A stretch of DNA of 64,000 nucleotides, from the NCBI GenBank assembly GCA_963777325.1, contig CAVZQE010000018.1, positions 620,001 to 684,000 on the forward strand, written 5' to 3'. The translations under genes and the position numbers were made by a program. The stretch's first letter is position 1. Each line of letters begins with the position of its first letter. The stretch is from JAFAXA01 sp963777325 (GTDB lineage Bacteria > Pseudomonadota > Alphaproteobacteria > Acetobacterales > Acetobacteraceae). A model generated the notes under the pieces. That model was not told the DNA's origin. It made no database searches and worked only from the letters and a program-made list of their open reading frames with translations. Shown piece after piece: positions 25,528 to 33,934 of the stretch.

Positions 25528-26379
25528 TCAGCCCAGAGTCGCTCCCACCAGAGCCCGCGTCGCGGCATCGACGTCCCGCACGAGCGCCGGATCGAGCGCG
25601 AGCGGGTTCGGGGAGGCGGCCTCGCGGTCCTTGACGTAGGCTCCGGTTCTCGTCTCCCAATCCGGCGCCAGGGCCACATGCAGCGGCGTGACGGCGCCCT
25701 GCTCCTCCGTCCGCGCGAACAGCGCCACGAGGCGCCACCCGATGCCGATCGCGCCGCCCTCGCGCACGAGGCCGCTCGCGACCAGGCCTGGATGCACGAG
25801 ATTGGCGACGACGCCGGTGCCGCGCAGCCGGTCGGCGCGCGCGAACGTCGTTATCATCAGAGCGAGCTTGGACTGCGCGTAGGCGCGCACCATGCCCCAG
25901 TTGCGCTCCAGTTCCAGATCGGCCGGGTCGATGCGGGCGCGGTCCGAAGTCGACGACCCGACATTGACGATGCGTGACGGCGCTCCGGCAAGCAGCGCGC
26001 CTTCAAGGGCGTCCGTCAGGACGAAGGGCGCGAGGTGATTGACCGCGAGCACCGCCTCGCGCCCTTCCGCCGTGACCTGCCGCCTCGCCGAGAACATGCC
26101 GGCATTGTTGACGAGCACGGCGATCCGGGGATGCGCTTCTGCGATCTCGCGCCCAACTCGTTCCGTCGCGCGAAGCGACCCGAGATCGGCGAGGCGGATC
26201 TCGGTGCTGGAGCCGGGCGCGTTCCGCGCGATCCAGCCCGAAGCCGCTTCCGCCCGGTCGGCCGCGCGGCCGACGAGCGCCACATGCAGGCCGGCGCGCG
26301 CGAGCCCGAGCGCGATCCAGCGCCCGATTCCGCCCGTCGCACCGGTCACGACGGCGACGCGCCGCTCTGTGTCGTCCAC
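25528..26379 (-). CDS. SDR-family oxidoreductase (retinol-dehydrogenase-like)
   Basis: This 283-residue classical SDR has TGATGGIG for NAD(P) binding, LVNNAGMFSARRQ, and the catalytic RAYAQSKLA. LADLGSLRATERVGREI and the NHLAPFVLTDALEGALL block recall the retinol dehydrogenase/WW-oxidoreductase subgroup. The substrate is unknown. It is the first gene on the minus strand of the run leading into iolD after a 97-base gap. It is divergent from mlaA with about 110 bases between, so both promoters lie there. Confidence 0.82.
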   Translation of the reverse strand: MDDTERRVAVVTGATGGIGRWIALGLARAGLHVALVGRAADRAEAASGWIARNAPGSSTEIRLADLGSLRATERVGREIAEAHPRIAVLVNNAGMFSARRQVTAEGREAVLAVNHLAPFVLTDALEGALLAGAPSRIVNVGSSTSDRARIDPADLELERNWGMVRAYAQSKLALMITTFARADRLRGTGVVANLVHPGLVASGLVREGGAIGIGWRLVALFARTEEQGAVTPLHVALAPDWETRTGAYVKDREAASPNPLALDPALVRDVDAATRALVGATLG

Positions 26380-26489
26380 CCCTGTTCGCCTCCATCTGGC
26401 GTCGGCCCCGGATTATCGTTAGCACATCCGGACGGCCGCGCTTCCCGGCCGGCCACCCGGCATGTCGCCGCCAAGCGCAGAAGGACACC

Positions 26490-27338
26490 ATGCGGCCGCG
26501 CATCCTCACCCACCCGCTGCTCGCTTGTGCGATCCTGCTGCTGGCCGCCTGCGCCACGAAGCCGCCCGCGAGCGACCCCGAGGCGCTGGCCGAATACAAG
26601 GACGCGAACGACCCGCTCGAGCCGATGAACCGCAAGTTCTACGCGGTCAACAGCGCGCTCGACCGCTACGCTCTGCACCCGGTCGCGGTCGGCTATCGCG
26701 ACGCCGTGCCCGAGACGGTGCGCATCCATGTGCATCAGGTGCTGTCCAATCTCGGCAATCCGGCGCAGTTCGCCAACGACGTCTTGCAGGCCAAGCCGCG
26801 CAAGGCGGGCAACACGCTGATGCGGCTGCTCATCAACACGACGATCGGCCTCGGCGGCGTGTTCGACGTCGCCTCGGACTGGGGCTTCCCGGACCACGAC
26901 AACGATTTCGGCCTGACCCTCGCGGTCTGGGGAATGCCGCATGGGCCGTTCCTGTTCCTACCCGTGCTCGGCCCGTCCGACCCGCGCGACGCGGTCGGCT
27001 ATGGCGCGAACTCGGCGCTCGACCCGCTGACCTGGATCAGCTTCGGCGGCAGCGCCACGCTCGGATGGACCCGTTTCGGCGTCGGCGCGGTCGACAGCCG
27101 GGAGCGGGTGCTGGACGCGACCGACTCGATCCAGAAGACCGCGCTCGACCCGTACGCGACCTATCGCAGCCTGTATACGCAGTCCCGCCAGAGCGCGGTC
27201 GAGGCGGCGCAAACCGATTTGCCGGCGACGGTCCCCGTCTGGTTCCCGCAACAAGCCGCGCCCAATCCAGCGCCGCCGAAAACGACGCTGCCGAAGGTCG
27301 CGCCTTCGCTCGTGCCCAAGGCCTCGGTTTCGCCGTAG
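26490..27338 (+). CDS. mlaA: MlaA/VacJ outer-membrane lipoprotein
   Basis: This 282-residue lipoprotein removes phospholipid from the outer leaflet of the outer membrane for return by the Mla pathway. The leader ends in the lipobox LLAAC (Cys about residue 21). The family core follows: DPLEPMNRKFYAVNSALDRY, NLGNPAQFANDVLQ, INTTIGLGGVFDVAS, FGLTLAVWGMPHGPFLFLPVLGPS and the C-terminal LDPYATYRSLYTQSR. A Pro/Lys-rich tail (PAPPKTTLPK) ends it. No other mla genes are adjacent. It lies immediately before the phosphonate locus, which may matter for lipid asymmetry. Confidence 0.92.
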   Translation: MRPRILTHPLLACAILLLAACATKPPASDPEALAEYKDANDPLEPMNRKFYAVNSALDRYALHPVAVGYRDAVPETVRIHVHQVLSNLGNPAQFANDVLQAKPRKAGNTLMRLLINTTIGLGGVFDVASDWGFPDHDNDFGLTLAVWGMPHGPFLFLPVLGPSDPRDAVGYGANSALDPLTWISFGGSATLGWTRFGVGAVDSRERVLDATDSIQKTALDPYATYRSLYTQSRQSAVEAAQTDLPATVPVWFPQQAAPNPAPPKTTLPKVAPSLVPKASVSP

Positions 27339-27350
27339 CTTCGTGCGCGA

Positions 27351-28136
27351 TCAGACTCGGAAGACGTAGCGGGTCGTGCCGTCCCGCTCGATGTCGGGTG
27401 GGAAGGAGGCGTGCTTTTCGGCGTAGTACTGCGCGCGGTGGTCGCCGTCCGAGGCGAGGTTGTAGGTCAGATAGAGGATGCGCCGCTTTACGCTCGTGAA
27501 GTTGGGCTTCGACGCGTGAGGGGCGAAGCTGTCGAAGAAGATGACGTCGCCGGGCGCTGTCGGCACCGGCCGCAACCCGAGCCCGGTCTCATCGAGCGGG
27601 TTCCATTCCTCGCCGATCAGCCCCTCGCGATGACGGCCGGGCACCATTTCCAGGCATCCGTTCTCAAGCGTCGCCGGATCGATCGTGACGAGCGCGGTGA
27701 CGAACAGCGGCGCGTAGCGGGTCCAGCCGGCCTGCTGGTCCTGGTGCGCCTTGAAGCCCGGCGCGCCCGGCATCTTGAAGTTGATCTTTTCCTTGAACAG
27801 CACGACCGGGCCGCCCATCAGCTCGGCCGTCCAGCGCGATAGCGCCTCTTCCCGGATGACACGGTCGAAGCCGGGATGGAACGGGCAGAAATTCTCGATG
27901 CGCTGGATCACCCGGCGGCCGGGCTCGGTCAGGCTGTCCTCGTGATACACCCAGTGCCGCCCCGGCGCTTCGGGCGCGCATTCCAGCTCCCCGGTCCAAC
28001 GCTGCAACTCGGCTGTCTCGGCGGGACCGAAGAAGCCGGGCACGACCAGATAGCCGTCCCGCGCCATCAGCCCGCGTTCCGCCTCGGAGGGGTGGCGGCG
28101 GCTGGCGGGGAGGGCGGAGGCGAGCGCCGCGCTCAC
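27351..28136 (-). CDS. PhyH-family Fe(II)/2-oxoglutarate dioxygenase
   Basis: This 261-residue phytanoyl-CoA-dioxygenase-like enzyme is predicted to hydroxylate a substrate using Fe(II), 2-oxoglutarate and O2. The metal triad is visible as H-x-D in GFKAHQDQQAGW and the distal His in DSFAPHASKPNFTSVKRR, whose Arg would bind 2-oxoglutarate. The GTG start at 28136 overlaps the upstream nucleotidyltransferase stop (GTGA), which fixes it and couples the two. PhyH enzymes include PhnY, which hydroxylates 2-aminoethylphosphonate; placement here makes a similar role, or lipid tailoring, plausible but unproven. Confidence 0.82.
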   Translation of the reverse strand: MSAALASALPASRRHPSEAERGLMARDGYLVVPGFFGPAETAELQRWTGELECAPEAPGRHWVYHEDSLTEPGRRVIQRIENFCPFHPGFDRVIREEALSRWTAELMGGPVVLFKEKINFKMPGAPGFKAHQDQQAGWTRYAPLFVTALVTIDPATLENGCLEMVPGRHREGLIGEEWNPLDETGLGLRPVPTAPGDVIFFDSFAPHASKPNFTSVKRRILYLTYNLASDGDHRAQYYAEKHASFPPDIERDGTTRYVFRV

Positions 28137-28888
28137 GCGGCCAGGTCCGGCAGCAGGGTGCGCGCCCTTACGACGTCCTCCGGAAAGTCGATCTCGGTCC
28201 AGGGCAGGCCGCTGATGTCCTCGAACCCGAATCGGTCGCTCTCGCTCGCCATGATCATGTCCCGGAGTGGTTCCTCGTATTCCATACCCCGCCGCCCGGA
28301 CGTGACATAGGCCTCGGCCCGGTCCGCCAATTCGGCCGCGGTCTCGGGGTCGAACCTGAAAAAGCCGACCAATTCGCCGTGCCACTCATGCGGCTCGGTC
28401 GGGCGCTTGCGGAAATCGACGATGCGGCCGCCGTTCACGCACAGCTTCACCGGCTCGTCTCCCGGCTCGATGTCGCGGTCGAGCAACAGGCAGTTGGCGT
28501 GCGCGCTCCGCACCAGGCGTTGCATCAGCCTGCGGTCATAGAGCACGTCCGCGTCCATCAGGATCACCGGCCCCCGGCCGCGCAGGATGTCGCGCCCGCA
28601 CCACAGCGAGACGACGCTGCCCTCGCGATAGTCGGGATTGACGATCGTTGCGACCGGCGGCGACCCCGTGTCGCAAGCGAGCTCGGCGATGATCGCCTCC
28701 TCCGCGAATCCGATCACGACGGTGATGCGGCTAACCCCCGCCCCGCGCAGCAGGGCGAGGTGGCGGGCGAGCAGGCTTCGGCCGCCGAATTCCAGAGTGG
28801 CCTTCGGACGGCGCGGAGCGTCGTCGCCGAGCCGCCGCCCGACGCCGGCGGCGAGGATCAAGGCCTGAGGGTCAGGGTTCGCCGGCAT
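28133..28888 (-). CDS. PntC/LicC-like nucleotidyltransferase, candidate CTP:AEP cytidylyltransferase
   Basis: This 251-residue MobA-like NTP transferase probably activates 2-aminoethylphosphonate with CTP. The nucleotide loop LILAAGVGRRL is intact, with the Lys in RRPKATLEFGG and the Mg-site Asp in ILMDADVLYD. NPDYREGSVVSLWCGRDI and the C-terminal GLPWTEIDFPEDVVRA are the blocks shared with phosphocholine cytidylyltransferase LicC and with PntC. It is transcribed divergently from the PEP mutase gene over 108 bases and is coupled to the PhyH gene. CTP preference is inferred from family and context. A sugar nucleotidyltransferase role is possible. Confidence 0.78.
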   Translation of the reverse strand: MPANPDPQALILAAGVGRRLGDDAPRRPKATLEFGGRSLLARHLALLRGAGVSRITVVIGFAEEAIIAELACDTGSPPVATIVNPDYREGSVVSLWCGRDILRGRGPVILMDADVLYDRRLMQRLVRSAHANCLLLDRDIEPGDEPVKLCVNGGRIVDFRKRPTEPHEWHGELVGFFRFDPETAAELADRAEAYVTSGRRGMEYEEPLRDMIMASESDRFGFEDISGLPWTEIDFPEDVVRARTLLPDLAA

Positions 28889-28996
28889 GGTGGGTCCAGG
28901 AGAGGATTGTCTGAACGTGAGGGAGCGATTACAGCCATCAATCTGACCGAGTGGTCAACGGCCGGAAGCAAGGGGAAGCGCAAATTGCCGAACGAC
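28889..28996. promoter_or_regulatory. Divergent intergenic promoter region of the phosphonate locus
   Basis: These 108 bases separate the divergent pntC-like and aepX starts and must hold promoters for both arms. The stretch is less GC-rich than its neighbours around 28905-28990. TCAATCTGACCGAGTGGTCA near 28938 has TGACC...GGTCA half sites (TGACC-GAGT-GGTCA), a perfect 5-base inverted repeat that could be an operator. No -10/-35 pair is convincing. Confidence 0.4.
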
Positions 28997-30622
28997 ATGA
29001 AGCCACTCACGCAGCGTGGCTTGTCAACGACGGCTTCACGGCCAACGCGTCTTCGCTCCCTGCTCGTCTCTCCGGACCTCGCCTTCATCATGGAAGCGCA
29101 TAGCGGATTGTCGGCCAAGATTGTCGAGGAGGCCGGGTTCGCGGGCGTCTGGGCGTCCGGGCTTTCCATCTCGGCGATGCTCGGCCTCAGGGACAACAAC
29201 GAGGCCTCCTGGACCCAGGTGCTCGACGTGCTGGAGTTCATGGCGGACGCGACGACGCTGCCGATTCTCGTGGACGGCGACACGGGCTACGGCAATTTCA
29301 ACAACGTGCGGCGGCTGGTGCGCAAGCTCGGGGAGCGCGGCATCGCCGGCGTCTGCCTGGAAGACAAGCTGTTCCCGAAAACCAACTCGTTCCTGGGCGA
29401 ACGCCAGCCCCTGGCCGATATCGGGGAGTTCTGCGGCCGCATCCGCGCCGGCAAGGACGCGCAGACCGACGACGATTTCTCGATCGTCGCCAGGACCGAG
29501 GCGCTGATTTCCGGTCATTCGATGGACGAGGCGCTGCGCCGGGCCGAAGCCTATCACGCCGCCGGGGCCGACGCGGTCCTCGTGCATTCCAAGAAGCGGG
29601 ACGCGGGTGAGATCGTGGGCTTCATGCAGCGCTGGGATCGGCGCTGCCCCGTGGTGATCGTGCCCACCATGTATTACGCGACCCCGACCGAGACCTTCCG
29701 CGAGGCCGGGGTCTCCATGGTCATCTGGGCCAACCACCTGGTGCGCGCGTCGATCTCGGCCATGCGCGACGCCGCCCAGGCCATCGCCGGCAGCGAGTCG
29801 CTGATGGAGGTGGAGGGCCGCGTCGCCAGCGTGCGCGACATCTTCAGCCTGACCGGCAACGACGAGCTGGAAGAGGCGAGCCAGCGTTACCTCCCGGCCA
29901 CGCGCAGCGTCCGGGCGATCGTGCTCGCGGCCTCGCGCGGGGCGGGGCTGGACGAGGTCACGACGGACCAGCCGAAATGCATGGTGGACGTGCGCGGCAA
30001 GCCGCTGCTGCACCGGCTGCTGCACACGCTGGACGAGAGCGGCGTGACCGACGTGGCGGTCGTCGCGGGCTACCGCCGCGAGGCGATCGTCGCCGCGGGC
30101 ATCAAGGTAGTGGACAACCACGCCTATGCCGGCACGGGCGAGGCCGCCTCGCTCGCCTGCGCCACATCTCGGCTCCAGGGCGAGACGGTCATCGTGTACG
30201 GGGATGTGCTGTTCCGGCGCTACATCCTGGACGCGCTACTCGAGTCGGCGGCCGACATTACGATCGTGGTCGACTCGAAGTGTCGCGCCGCCGCCGCCGC
30301 GCGTGACCTGATCGCCGCGAACCGCCGCGATTCCGGCCAGTATTACGATGATCCACCGGCGCTGCTGACGGGAATCGCCGCCGGCGGGGCGACGTGCTGC
30401 GGCGAGTGGATCGGCCTCATGCATCTGAGCGCGCGCGGGACGGAGCTTGTGCGCGACGAACTAGCGGCAATGGGGGAGGAAGGCGTGCTGGCCCAGGCCG
30501 ACCTGATGCTGATGCTGGAGCGGCTCGCCCGACGGCATCCGGTCGCGGTCCACTACATCAGCGGCCACTGGCTGGACGTTGACACCCAGGCGGATCTCGC
30601 CGAAGCGCGCAACTTCTCCTGA
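28997..30622 (+). CDS. aepX: Phosphoenolpyruvate mutase fused to a nucleotidyltransferase-like domain
   Basis: The N-terminal domain (about residues 15-300) rearranges PEP to phosphonopyruvate, the entry step of nearly all phosphonate biosynthesis. The diagnostic EDK-x5-NS motif is at residues 122-131 (EDKLFPKTNS), and the Mg-binding DGDTGYGN is at 93-100. The second domain (about 310-541) is NTP-transferase-like, but its nucleotide loop reads LAASRGAGLDE in place of LAAGxGxR; DQPKCMVDVRGKPLL and VIVYGDVLF are kept. The ATG at 28997 begins just before the conserved fold. The EDK-x5-NS motif excludes isocitrate-lyase-type relatives. The next gene starts 16 bases later. Confidence 0.93.
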   Translation: MKPLTQRGLSTTASRPTRLRSLLVSPDLAFIMEAHSGLSAKIVEEAGFAGVWASGLSISAMLGLRDNNEASWTQVLDVLEFMADATTLPILVDGDTGYGNFNNVRRLVRKLGERGIAGVCLEDKLFPKTNSFLGERQPLADIGEFCGRIRAGKDAQTDDDFSIVARTEALISGHSMDEALRRAEAYHAAGADAVLVHSKKRDAGEIVGFMQRWDRRCPVVIVPTMYYATPTETFREAGVSMVIWANHLVRASISAMRDAAQAIAGSESLMEVEGRVASVRDIFSLTGNDELEEASQRYLPATRSVRAIVLAASRGAGLDEVTTDQPKCMVDVRGKPLLHRLLHTLDESGVTDVAVVAGYRREAIVAAGIKVVDNHAYAGTGEAASLACATSRLQGETVIVYGDVLFRRYILDALLESAADITIVVDSKCRAAAAARDLIAANRRDSGQYYDDPPALLTGIAAGGATCCGEWIGLMHLSARGTELVRDELAAMGEEGVLAQADLMLMLERLARRHPVAVHYISGHWLDVDTQADLAEARNFS

Positions 30623-30638
30623 TGCCCCCCTTCTCCTC

Positions 30639-31784
30639 ATGATCGAGGCGTCCTCGTTCCTGGACGCGGCGGGACGCGCCGGGATCGGCTTCTACACGGG
30701 CGTGCCGTGCAGCTTCCTGACCCCGCTCATCAACCGCACGGCGAGCGACCGCGCGCTCCGCTATGTCGGGGCGGCGAGCGAGGGGGAGGCGGTCGGGATC
30801 GCCGCTGGCGCGTGGCTCGCCGGGCGCGAGACGGCGGTGATGTGCCAGAACTCGGGCCTCGGCAACGCCGTCAACCCGCTGACCTCGCTGAATGCGCCGT
30901 TCCGCATCCCGACATTGCTGATCGTCACCTGGCGCGGTCAGCCCGGCCTCAGGGACGAGCCGCAGCACGCGCTGATGGGCCGGATCACGCAAAGCCTGCT
31001 CGACGTGATCGAGGTGCCGCACGCCCGTTTCCCGGACGACCCCGCCGCGCTCGGGACGGTGATGGAGGAGGCGCGGGAGATGATGGCGCGGAGTTCCCTG
31101 CCGTTCGCGCTGGTGATGGAGAAGGGCAGCCTGCGCGACGAGACGCTGGACGAGGCGCCGCGCGTTCGGGCCGAACCCGGGCAGCGGGTCGATCTCTGCG
31201 AGGGTGGCGAGCCGCCGCGTCGCGTCGCGCTGCTCGAGCGCGTGCTGGCGGCCGTGCCGCCGGACGCGCCGGTCATCGCGACGACGGGCAAGGCCGGCCG
31301 CGAGCTGTTCACCCTCGCGGACCGCGAGCAGCATCTCTATCAGGTCGGCTCGATGGGCTGCGCCGGTCCGATGGGCCTCGGCGTCGCGCTGGCGACGGGG
31401 CGGCGCACCATCGTGCTGGACGGGGACGGGGCCGCGCTGATGAAGCTCGGCGCGTTCGCGACCATTGGCGCGTACCGTCCGGCCGGTCTGCTGCACGTGC
31501 TGCTCGACAACGGCGTTCACGATTCCACCGGCGGCCAGGCGACGGCCTCCCCGGCGATCGACTTCGCGGGCGTGGCGCTCGCCTGCGGCTACGGCCGCGC
31601 GATCACCTGCGATAGCGAGGCGGGCTTTGCCGACGCCTTTGCCCAGGCGCTTGCCGCCGAGGGGCCGGTGCTGCTGCACGCCCGCATCCGGCCGGGGTCG
31701 CTCGCGAAACTGGGGCGGCCGACGGTTGCGCCGCACGAGGTGGCGCAGCGGTTCCGCGCCTTTCTCGCTCAGGCAGTCCCCTGA
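30639..31784 (+). CDS. aepY: Phosphonopyruvate decarboxylase
   Basis: This ThDP-dependent enzyme makes phosphonoacetaldehyde, pulling the unfavourable mutase reaction forward. It is a single 381-residue chain, the usual size. The Pyr half has GFYTGVPCSFLTPLIN and GAASEGEAVGIAAGAWLAG, with the activating Glu. The linker has TWRGQPGLRDEPQHALMG. The PP half has LDGDGAALMKLGAFATIG...LLDNGVHDSTGGQ, the cofactor GDGx(~26)N motif. The LRDEPQH and DSTGGQ strings separate it from sulfopyruvate decarboxylases. It is co-directional with aepX and overlaps the tail of the convergent aepZ by 16 bases. Confidence 0.93.
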   Translation: MIEASSFLDAAGRAGIGFYTGVPCSFLTPLINRTASDRALRYVGAASEGEAVGIAAGAWLAGRETAVMCQNSGLGNAVNPLTSLNAPFRIPTLLIVTWRGQPGLRDEPQHALMGRITQSLLDVIEVPHARFPDDPAALGTVMEEAREMMARSSLPFALVMEKGSLRDETLDEAPRVRAEPGQRVDLCEGGEPPRRVALLERVLAAVPPDAPVIATTGKAGRELFTLADREQHLYQVGSMGCAGPMGLGVALATGRRTIVLDGDGAALMKLGAFATIGAYRPAGLLHVLLDNGVHDSTGGQATASPAIDFAGVALACGYGRAITCDSEAGFADAFAQALAAEGPVLLHARIRPGSLAKLGRPTVAPHEVAQRFRAFLAQAVP

Positions 31785-32884
31785 GGACCATGCGCCCGCA
31801 TGAAGGCGCCGACCGCTTCCAGCGCGCGGGCCATGTCGGCCGGGCCGATCGCGCCGATGCAGCCGATGCGAAAGCTCGGCTCCTCTGTCAGCTTACCCGG
31901 ATAGACGACGATGCCGCGCGCCTGCAGGAAATCGTAAAACAAATCGAACGCGAACCAGCCGCCCGGCGGGATGCGGAAGGTGACGATCACCGGCGCCTGC
32001 AACGCCCGGTCGATGTACGGCGTGAAGCCGAACGCCTCCATGCCGCGGATCAGGAGGTCGCAGTTGCGCCGGTAGCGGGCGTGGCGGGCGGCTATGCCTC
32101 CCTCCTCGTCGAGCTGATCCAGCGCGGCCGACAGGGCGGCGACCACCTGCACCGGCGGGGTGAAGCGCCACTGGCCGTTGCTCTCGAAGCCGCGCCATTG
32201 CGCGTGCAGATCGAGGCTGAGGCTCGTCGCGTTCCCCGCGCAGCGCGCGAGGTGCGCTTTTTCGGCAATGACGAAGCCGAGTCCCGGCACGCCCTCGAGC
32301 CCCTTGTTCGCGGACCCGATCAGCGCCGTGCAGGGTGCCCGTGCGGCGTCGATCGGCACCGCGCCGAACGAACTCATTGCATCGACGAGCAGCCGCCGCC
32401 CGGCGCTGCGGACGAGGGCGGCGATCTCGGGCAGCGGGTTCAGTAGCCCGGTGGTCGTCTCGCAATGCACGAGGGCGACGTCGGTGATCGCCGCATCCGA
32501 TGCGAGGGCGCGCGCCACCGCGTCCGGCCCGACGGCGCGGTTTTCCGGCGTGTTCAGCGTCGCGAAGGCGCGGCCGAGACGCCGGGCGATGTCGGCGACG
32601 CGCCGCCCGTATGCCCCGTTCACCAGCACGAGCAGCTTGCCGTCGCGCGGCGCCAAGGTCTGCACGGCGGCCTCGACCGCGAAGGTGCCGCTGCCCTGCA
32701 CCGGCACCGCCGCGTGCGTGTCCGCGACGCCAGCGAGCCGCGCCAGCCGGGCGCGCACGCCTTCGCTGAGGGCGATGAAGCCGCCGTCGCGCGATCCCCA
32801 GTCGCGGCCCAGGGCCGCCCGCGTGCGCTCGGACGTGGTCAGCGGACCGGGGGTGAGCAGGAGCGTCGGATTTGGGGCGGGCAT
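31769..32884 (-). CDS. aepZ: 2-Aminoethylphosphonate transaminase (AepZ/PhnW-like)
   Basis: This class V PLP aminotransferase of 371 residues interconverts phosphonoacetaldehyde and 2-aminoethylphosphonate, here presumably in the biosynthetic direction. The opening LLLTPGPLTTSERTRAALGRDWGSRDGGF is typical of PhnW. The cofactor Asp/Ser are in LLVDAMSSFGAVPID, the PLP Lys is in IGSANKGLEGVPGLGF, and the C-terminal GIVVYPGKLTEEPSFRIGCIGAI is diagnostic. The ATG at 32884 matches the family start. It is convergent with aepY and divergent from the HpnL-like gene over 51 bases. A degradative PhnW is unlikely, since no phnX is present. Confidence 0.92.
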   Translation of the reverse strand: MPAPNPTLLLTPGPLTTSERTRAALGRDWGSRDGGFIALSEGVRARLARLAGVADTHAAVPVQGSGTFAVEAAVQTLAPRDGKLLVLVNGAYGRRVADIARRLGRAFATLNTPENRAVGPDAVARALASDAAITDVALVHCETTTGLLNPLPEIAALVRSAGRRLLVDAMSSFGAVPIDAARAPCTALIGSANKGLEGVPGLGFVIAEKAHLARCAGNATSLSLDLHAQWRGFESNGQWRFTPPVQVVAALSAALDQLDEEGGIAARHARYRRNCDLLIRGMEAFGFTPYIDRALQAPVIVTFRIPPGGWFAFDLFYDFLQARGIVVYPGKLTEEPSFRIGCIGAIGPADMARALEAVGAFMRAHGPQGTA

Positions 32885-32935
32885 GACACTCCCGTATCGC
32901 AGAGTCGCCGCTTCGGCCATCCCGGGACCGGCCGC

Positions 32936-33934
32936 GTGAAATGGGGCGCCGTCATCGGCGGTCTGGCCGGCCTCGCGCTCGCGGCGTGGCTCCTCGAAAG
33001 CTATGGCGTCCATCGCATCCTGGACCTGCTCGCCCATGCGGGCTGGTCCGGCATCGCTTCCGTGATCGCCTTCCATGTGGTGCAGATCCTGTTCTCGGCC
33101 GCCGCGTGGCGAGTGATCGCTGGCCCGGCCGAGGCCCGTCCCGGCCTCGGCGGCTTCATGGTCCTGCGCTGGATCAGGGAGGGCGTGAACAACCTGCTGC
33201 CGGTGGCGCAGATCGGCGGCGAGTTCGTCGCCTCCCGCCTGCTGCACCGGCGCGGCGTGCCGCTCCCCGCCGCCATCGCCGGCACGGTCGCGGACCTGAC
33301 CGTGGAGATGGTGACGCAGATCGCCTTTACGCTGCTTGGGTTTTGCCTGCTGCTCTACAGCGTCGGCGATGGCGGCATCGCGGGCTATGTGGCGAGCGGC
33401 CTCCTGGCGGCCGCGCTGCTTGCCGCCGGGTTCCTGGCCGCCCAGTGGCTCGGCCTCGCGACCGCGATCGAGAGAGGAATGCTCCGGCTCGGCCGTTCGA
33501 TGGGCTGGAACGGCATGGGGCAGGTCGAGGGGCTGCACAAGGCGCTGATCGCGTGCTACCGCGAGCCGCGCCGGCTGTTGCTGGCCGCGCTCTGGCATAT
33601 GGTCTCCTGGCTGCTGGGCGGCATCGAGGTCTGCCTCGCCCTGCACGTGCTGGGCCACGACGTCGGAGTTGGGGCCGGGCTGGTGATCGAAAGTCTGGGG
33701 CAGGCGCTGAAGGCGGCGGGCTTCGCCGTGCCCGGGGCCTTGGGCGTGCAGGAGGGCGGCTATATCGTGGTATGCCAGCTGTTCGGCCTCTCCCCGGAGG
33801 TCGCGATCGCCCTGTCCCTGGTTAAGCGGCTGCGCGAGGTGGTCCTCGGCGTGCCCGGCTTGCTGGGCTGGCAATGGCTGGAGGCGCGGTCCGCCGCCGG
33901 GCCGGCCCGGTCTCTCCCTGGAGCTTCCTCATGA
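32936..33934 (+). CDS. HpnL-like / LPG-synthase-TM family membrane protein
   Basis: This 332-residue polytopic protein of the lysylphosphatidylglycerol-synthase membrane-domain superfamily is closest in style to HpnL of hopanoid loci. It has about eight hydrophobic segments. Motifs include LRWIREGVNNLLPVAQIGGEFVASRLL and AGFAVPGALGVQEGGYIVVCQLFG, matching the family's central GxP-rich core. No soluble aminoacyl transferase domain is present, so it is not an MprF enzyme. It probably flips or hands over a lipid. The GTG at 32936 begins VKWGAVIGG. The stop overlaps the CDP-alcohol transferase start (ATGA), tying it to lipid headgroup chemistry. Confidence 0.82.
   Translation: MKWGAVIGGLAGLALAAWLLESYGVHRILDLLAHAGWSGIASVIAFHVVQILFSAAAWRVIAGPAEARPGLGGFMVLRWIREGVNNLLPVAQIGGEFVASRLLHRRGVPLPAAIAGTVADLTVEMVTQIAFTLLGFCLLLYSVGDGGIAGYVASGLLAAALLAAGFLAAQWLGLATAIERGMLRLGRSMGWNGMGQVEGLHKALIACYREPRRLLLAALWHMVSWLLGGIEVCLALHVLGHDVGVGAGLVIESLGQALKAAGFAVPGALGVQEGGYIVVCQLFGLSPEVAIALSLVKRLREVVLGVPGLLGWQWLEARSAAGPARSLPGASS

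Noticed and set aside
24543..25634. 363-codon plus-strand open frame opposite iolD
   Set aside because: Shadow of a ThDP enzyme with intact motifs on the other strand.
28997..29900. Isocitrate lyase/methylisocitrate lyase family enzyme
   Set aside because: The EDK-x5-NS motif and the neighbouring decarboxylase and transaminase identify PEP mutase.
31769..32884. Degradative PhnW of an AEP catabolic operon
   Set aside because: No phosphonoacetaldehyde hydrolase or AEP transporter is present, and the gene adjoins the biosynthetic mutase and decarboxylase.
32936..33934. MprF-type lysyl-phosphatidylglycerol synthase
   Set aside because: Only the membrane domain is present; there is no aminoacyl transferase domain.
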